Shown here one piece after another: positions 61,578 through 64,000 of a DNA stretch of 64,000 bases (its first letter is position 1; each line of letters begins with the position of its first letter). The stretch comes from Agromyces sp. S2-1-8 (GTDB lineage: Bacteria > Actinomycetota > Actinomycetes > Actinomycetales > Microbacteriaceae). The translations under genes were made by a program, and so were the position numbers. Where the stretch lies: positions 2,728,001-2,792,000 of the forward strand of contig NZ_JAJOLP010000001.1 of assembly GCF_021129215.1 (NCBI RefSeq), given 5' to 3'. The notes under the pieces are model-generated. The model did not search any database, had not been told where the DNA came from, and saw only the letters and a program-made list of their open reading frames with translations.

Positions 61578-61643
61578 CCGGGGGTCGTTCTCGGCCGGAA
61601 CCGGATGCCTCGAGGCATCCGGGCGGCGGAGAACGACCCCCGG
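61578..61643. terminator. Nested bidirectional terminator between TRIC gene and leuA
   Basis: Outer 15-bp arms CCGGGGGTCGTTCTC (61578-61592) and its complement (61629-61643) enclose an inner perfect 22-bp palindrome (61601-61622) made of two head-to-head GGATGCCTCG decamers. It serves both converging genes. Confidence 0.85.
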
Positions 61644-61660
61644 AACGACTGGCACGGACC

Positions 61661-63559
<1,899 letters not shown>

Positions 63560-63633
63560 ACACCCGCGCGCCGGGCGCGCACGCGTGTGACGTCGCGCGA
63601 GCCCCGGCGGGCGTCGCCGGGCGGCGCGGCGAA

Positions 63634-63667
63634 GCGGGCGGATGCCTCCCCCGAAGCATCCGCCCGC
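63634..63667 (-). terminator. Hairpin after the FtsX-type permease gene
   Basis: 12-bp perfect arms GCGGGCGGATGC / GCATCCGCCCGC around a 10-nt loop, 24 nt beyond the permease stop on the minus strand. It separates that gene from the leuA promoter. Confidence 0.75.
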
Positions 63668-63691
63668 CCTTCCCACCTCCTCGCGCCGCCC

Positions 63692-64000
63692 CTATTCGAC
63701 CGCGAGGGCTGCGACCGGCGACACGCGCATCGCGCGACGCGCCGGAGCGATGGACGCGGCGAGCGTGAGCACGCCCGCTGCGACGATGAGCGCGCCGATC
63801 ATGACCCACGGGATGCCGGGGAAGACGAACACCGGCTGACCCTGCGCGCCGCCGAGCAGCGCCTGGGCGCCCGCCCAGCCGTACCCGAAGCCGAGCACGA
63901 GGCCCGTGAGCGTGGCAGCGACGGTGAGGGCCGCACTCTCGACGACGATCATGCGTCGCAGCTGCCGCCGGTCGAAGCCGAGCGCGCGCAGCAGGCCGAG
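63692..64000 (-). CDS. FtsX/MacB-type ABC permease, C-terminal end (partial)
   Basis: The last 102 codons of a permease whose start lies beyond the right edge. It reads LGLLRALGFDRRQLRRMIVV, typical of the cytoplasmic coupling segment of FtsX-like permeases, then ESAALTVAATLTGLVLGFG, a second helix WVMIGALIVAAGVLTLAA, and the usual ending APARRAMRVSPVAALAVE. These proteins work in lipoprotein release, efflux or signalling; the partner ATPase would be outside. It is transcribed toward leuA. Confidence 0.88.
   Translation of the reverse strand, partial: LGLLRALGFDRRQLRRMIVVESAALTVAATLTGLVLGFGYGWAGAQALLGGAQGQPVFVFPGIPWVMIGALIVAAGVLTLAASIAPARRAMRVSPVAALAVE

Overview
The window is about 70% G+C with compact, often 4-nt-overlapping genes, actinobacterial gene orders (fasR-fabD-fabH-acpP-fabF-DUF3145; dusB-dgt-dnaG; recO-uppS-leuA), a DivIVA-domain protein, polyphosphate glucokinase and a DUF164 zinc-ribbon gene beside rnpB. 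This points to a high-G+C Gram-positive actinobacterium, most likely of the family Microbacteriaceae (an Agromyces-like organism is my guess; the genus cannot be fixed by reading). No transposase, integrase, phage gene or CRISPR array was seen.

Layout. 1-3.6 kb: end of methionine aminopeptidase, ppgK, then on the minus strand tRNA-Val, nif3-like, DUF164 and RNase P RNA, and a peroxiredoxin. 3.7-12.1 kb: carbon flow into lipids, with pyruvate dehydrogenase E1 (aceE), a PucR/FasR-type regulator and the type II fatty acid synthase genes fabD, fabH, acpP, fabF, closed by three identical tandem terminator units and a DUF3145 gene. 12.3-25.3 kb: accessory and stress genes, namely a PadR regulator, an orphan family A DNA polymerase divergent from a zinc-ribbon Vsr-fold nuclease, a truncated globin/flavohemoglobin/DivIVA operon, a Tat-exported multicopper oxidase, an HtrA-like protease, an AraC regulator with LtrA, and DNA polymerase IV.

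25.3-34.9 kb has the look of acquired DNA. It starts at a gene fragment coupled to dinB and ends before a tRNA-Met. It holds (i) a three-gene minus-strand operon of a 59-residue acidic peptide, a DUF1704 'QEGLA' metalloprotease and a GshB-like ATP-grasp ligase; (ii) a SHOCT membrane protein and two decayed genes; (iii) a complete vanHAX glycopeptide-resistance operon without vanRS; (iv) a TetR regulator driving a fused reductase-hydrolase gene from a probably leaderless promoter with a palindromic operator. The peptide/protease/ligase operon is my best candidate for an undescribed system.

34.9-64 kb is mostly core: tRNA-Met, a GT4 glycosyltransferase, a DMT-type transporter, peptide deformylase, AzlCD, tRNA-Asn, an oligopeptide ABC operon that ends with an extra ATPase and a 2-hydroxyacid dehydrogenase, a secreted M6 metalloprotease, two lipoproteins (one TlpA-like), dnaG, dgt, dusB, a YbaK deacylase, a FrnE-like DsbA with a coupled cysteine micro-protein, a PadR regulator, a UbiB-type kinase, uppS, recO, a TRIC-type channel, and leuA preceded by a readable leucine attenuator. 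The right edge cuts an FtsX-type permease.

Across the window the decamer GGATGCCTCG (or its complement) occurs at least 17 times, twice as inverted pairs between convergent genes, much like uptake-sequence terminators in naturally transformable bacteria.
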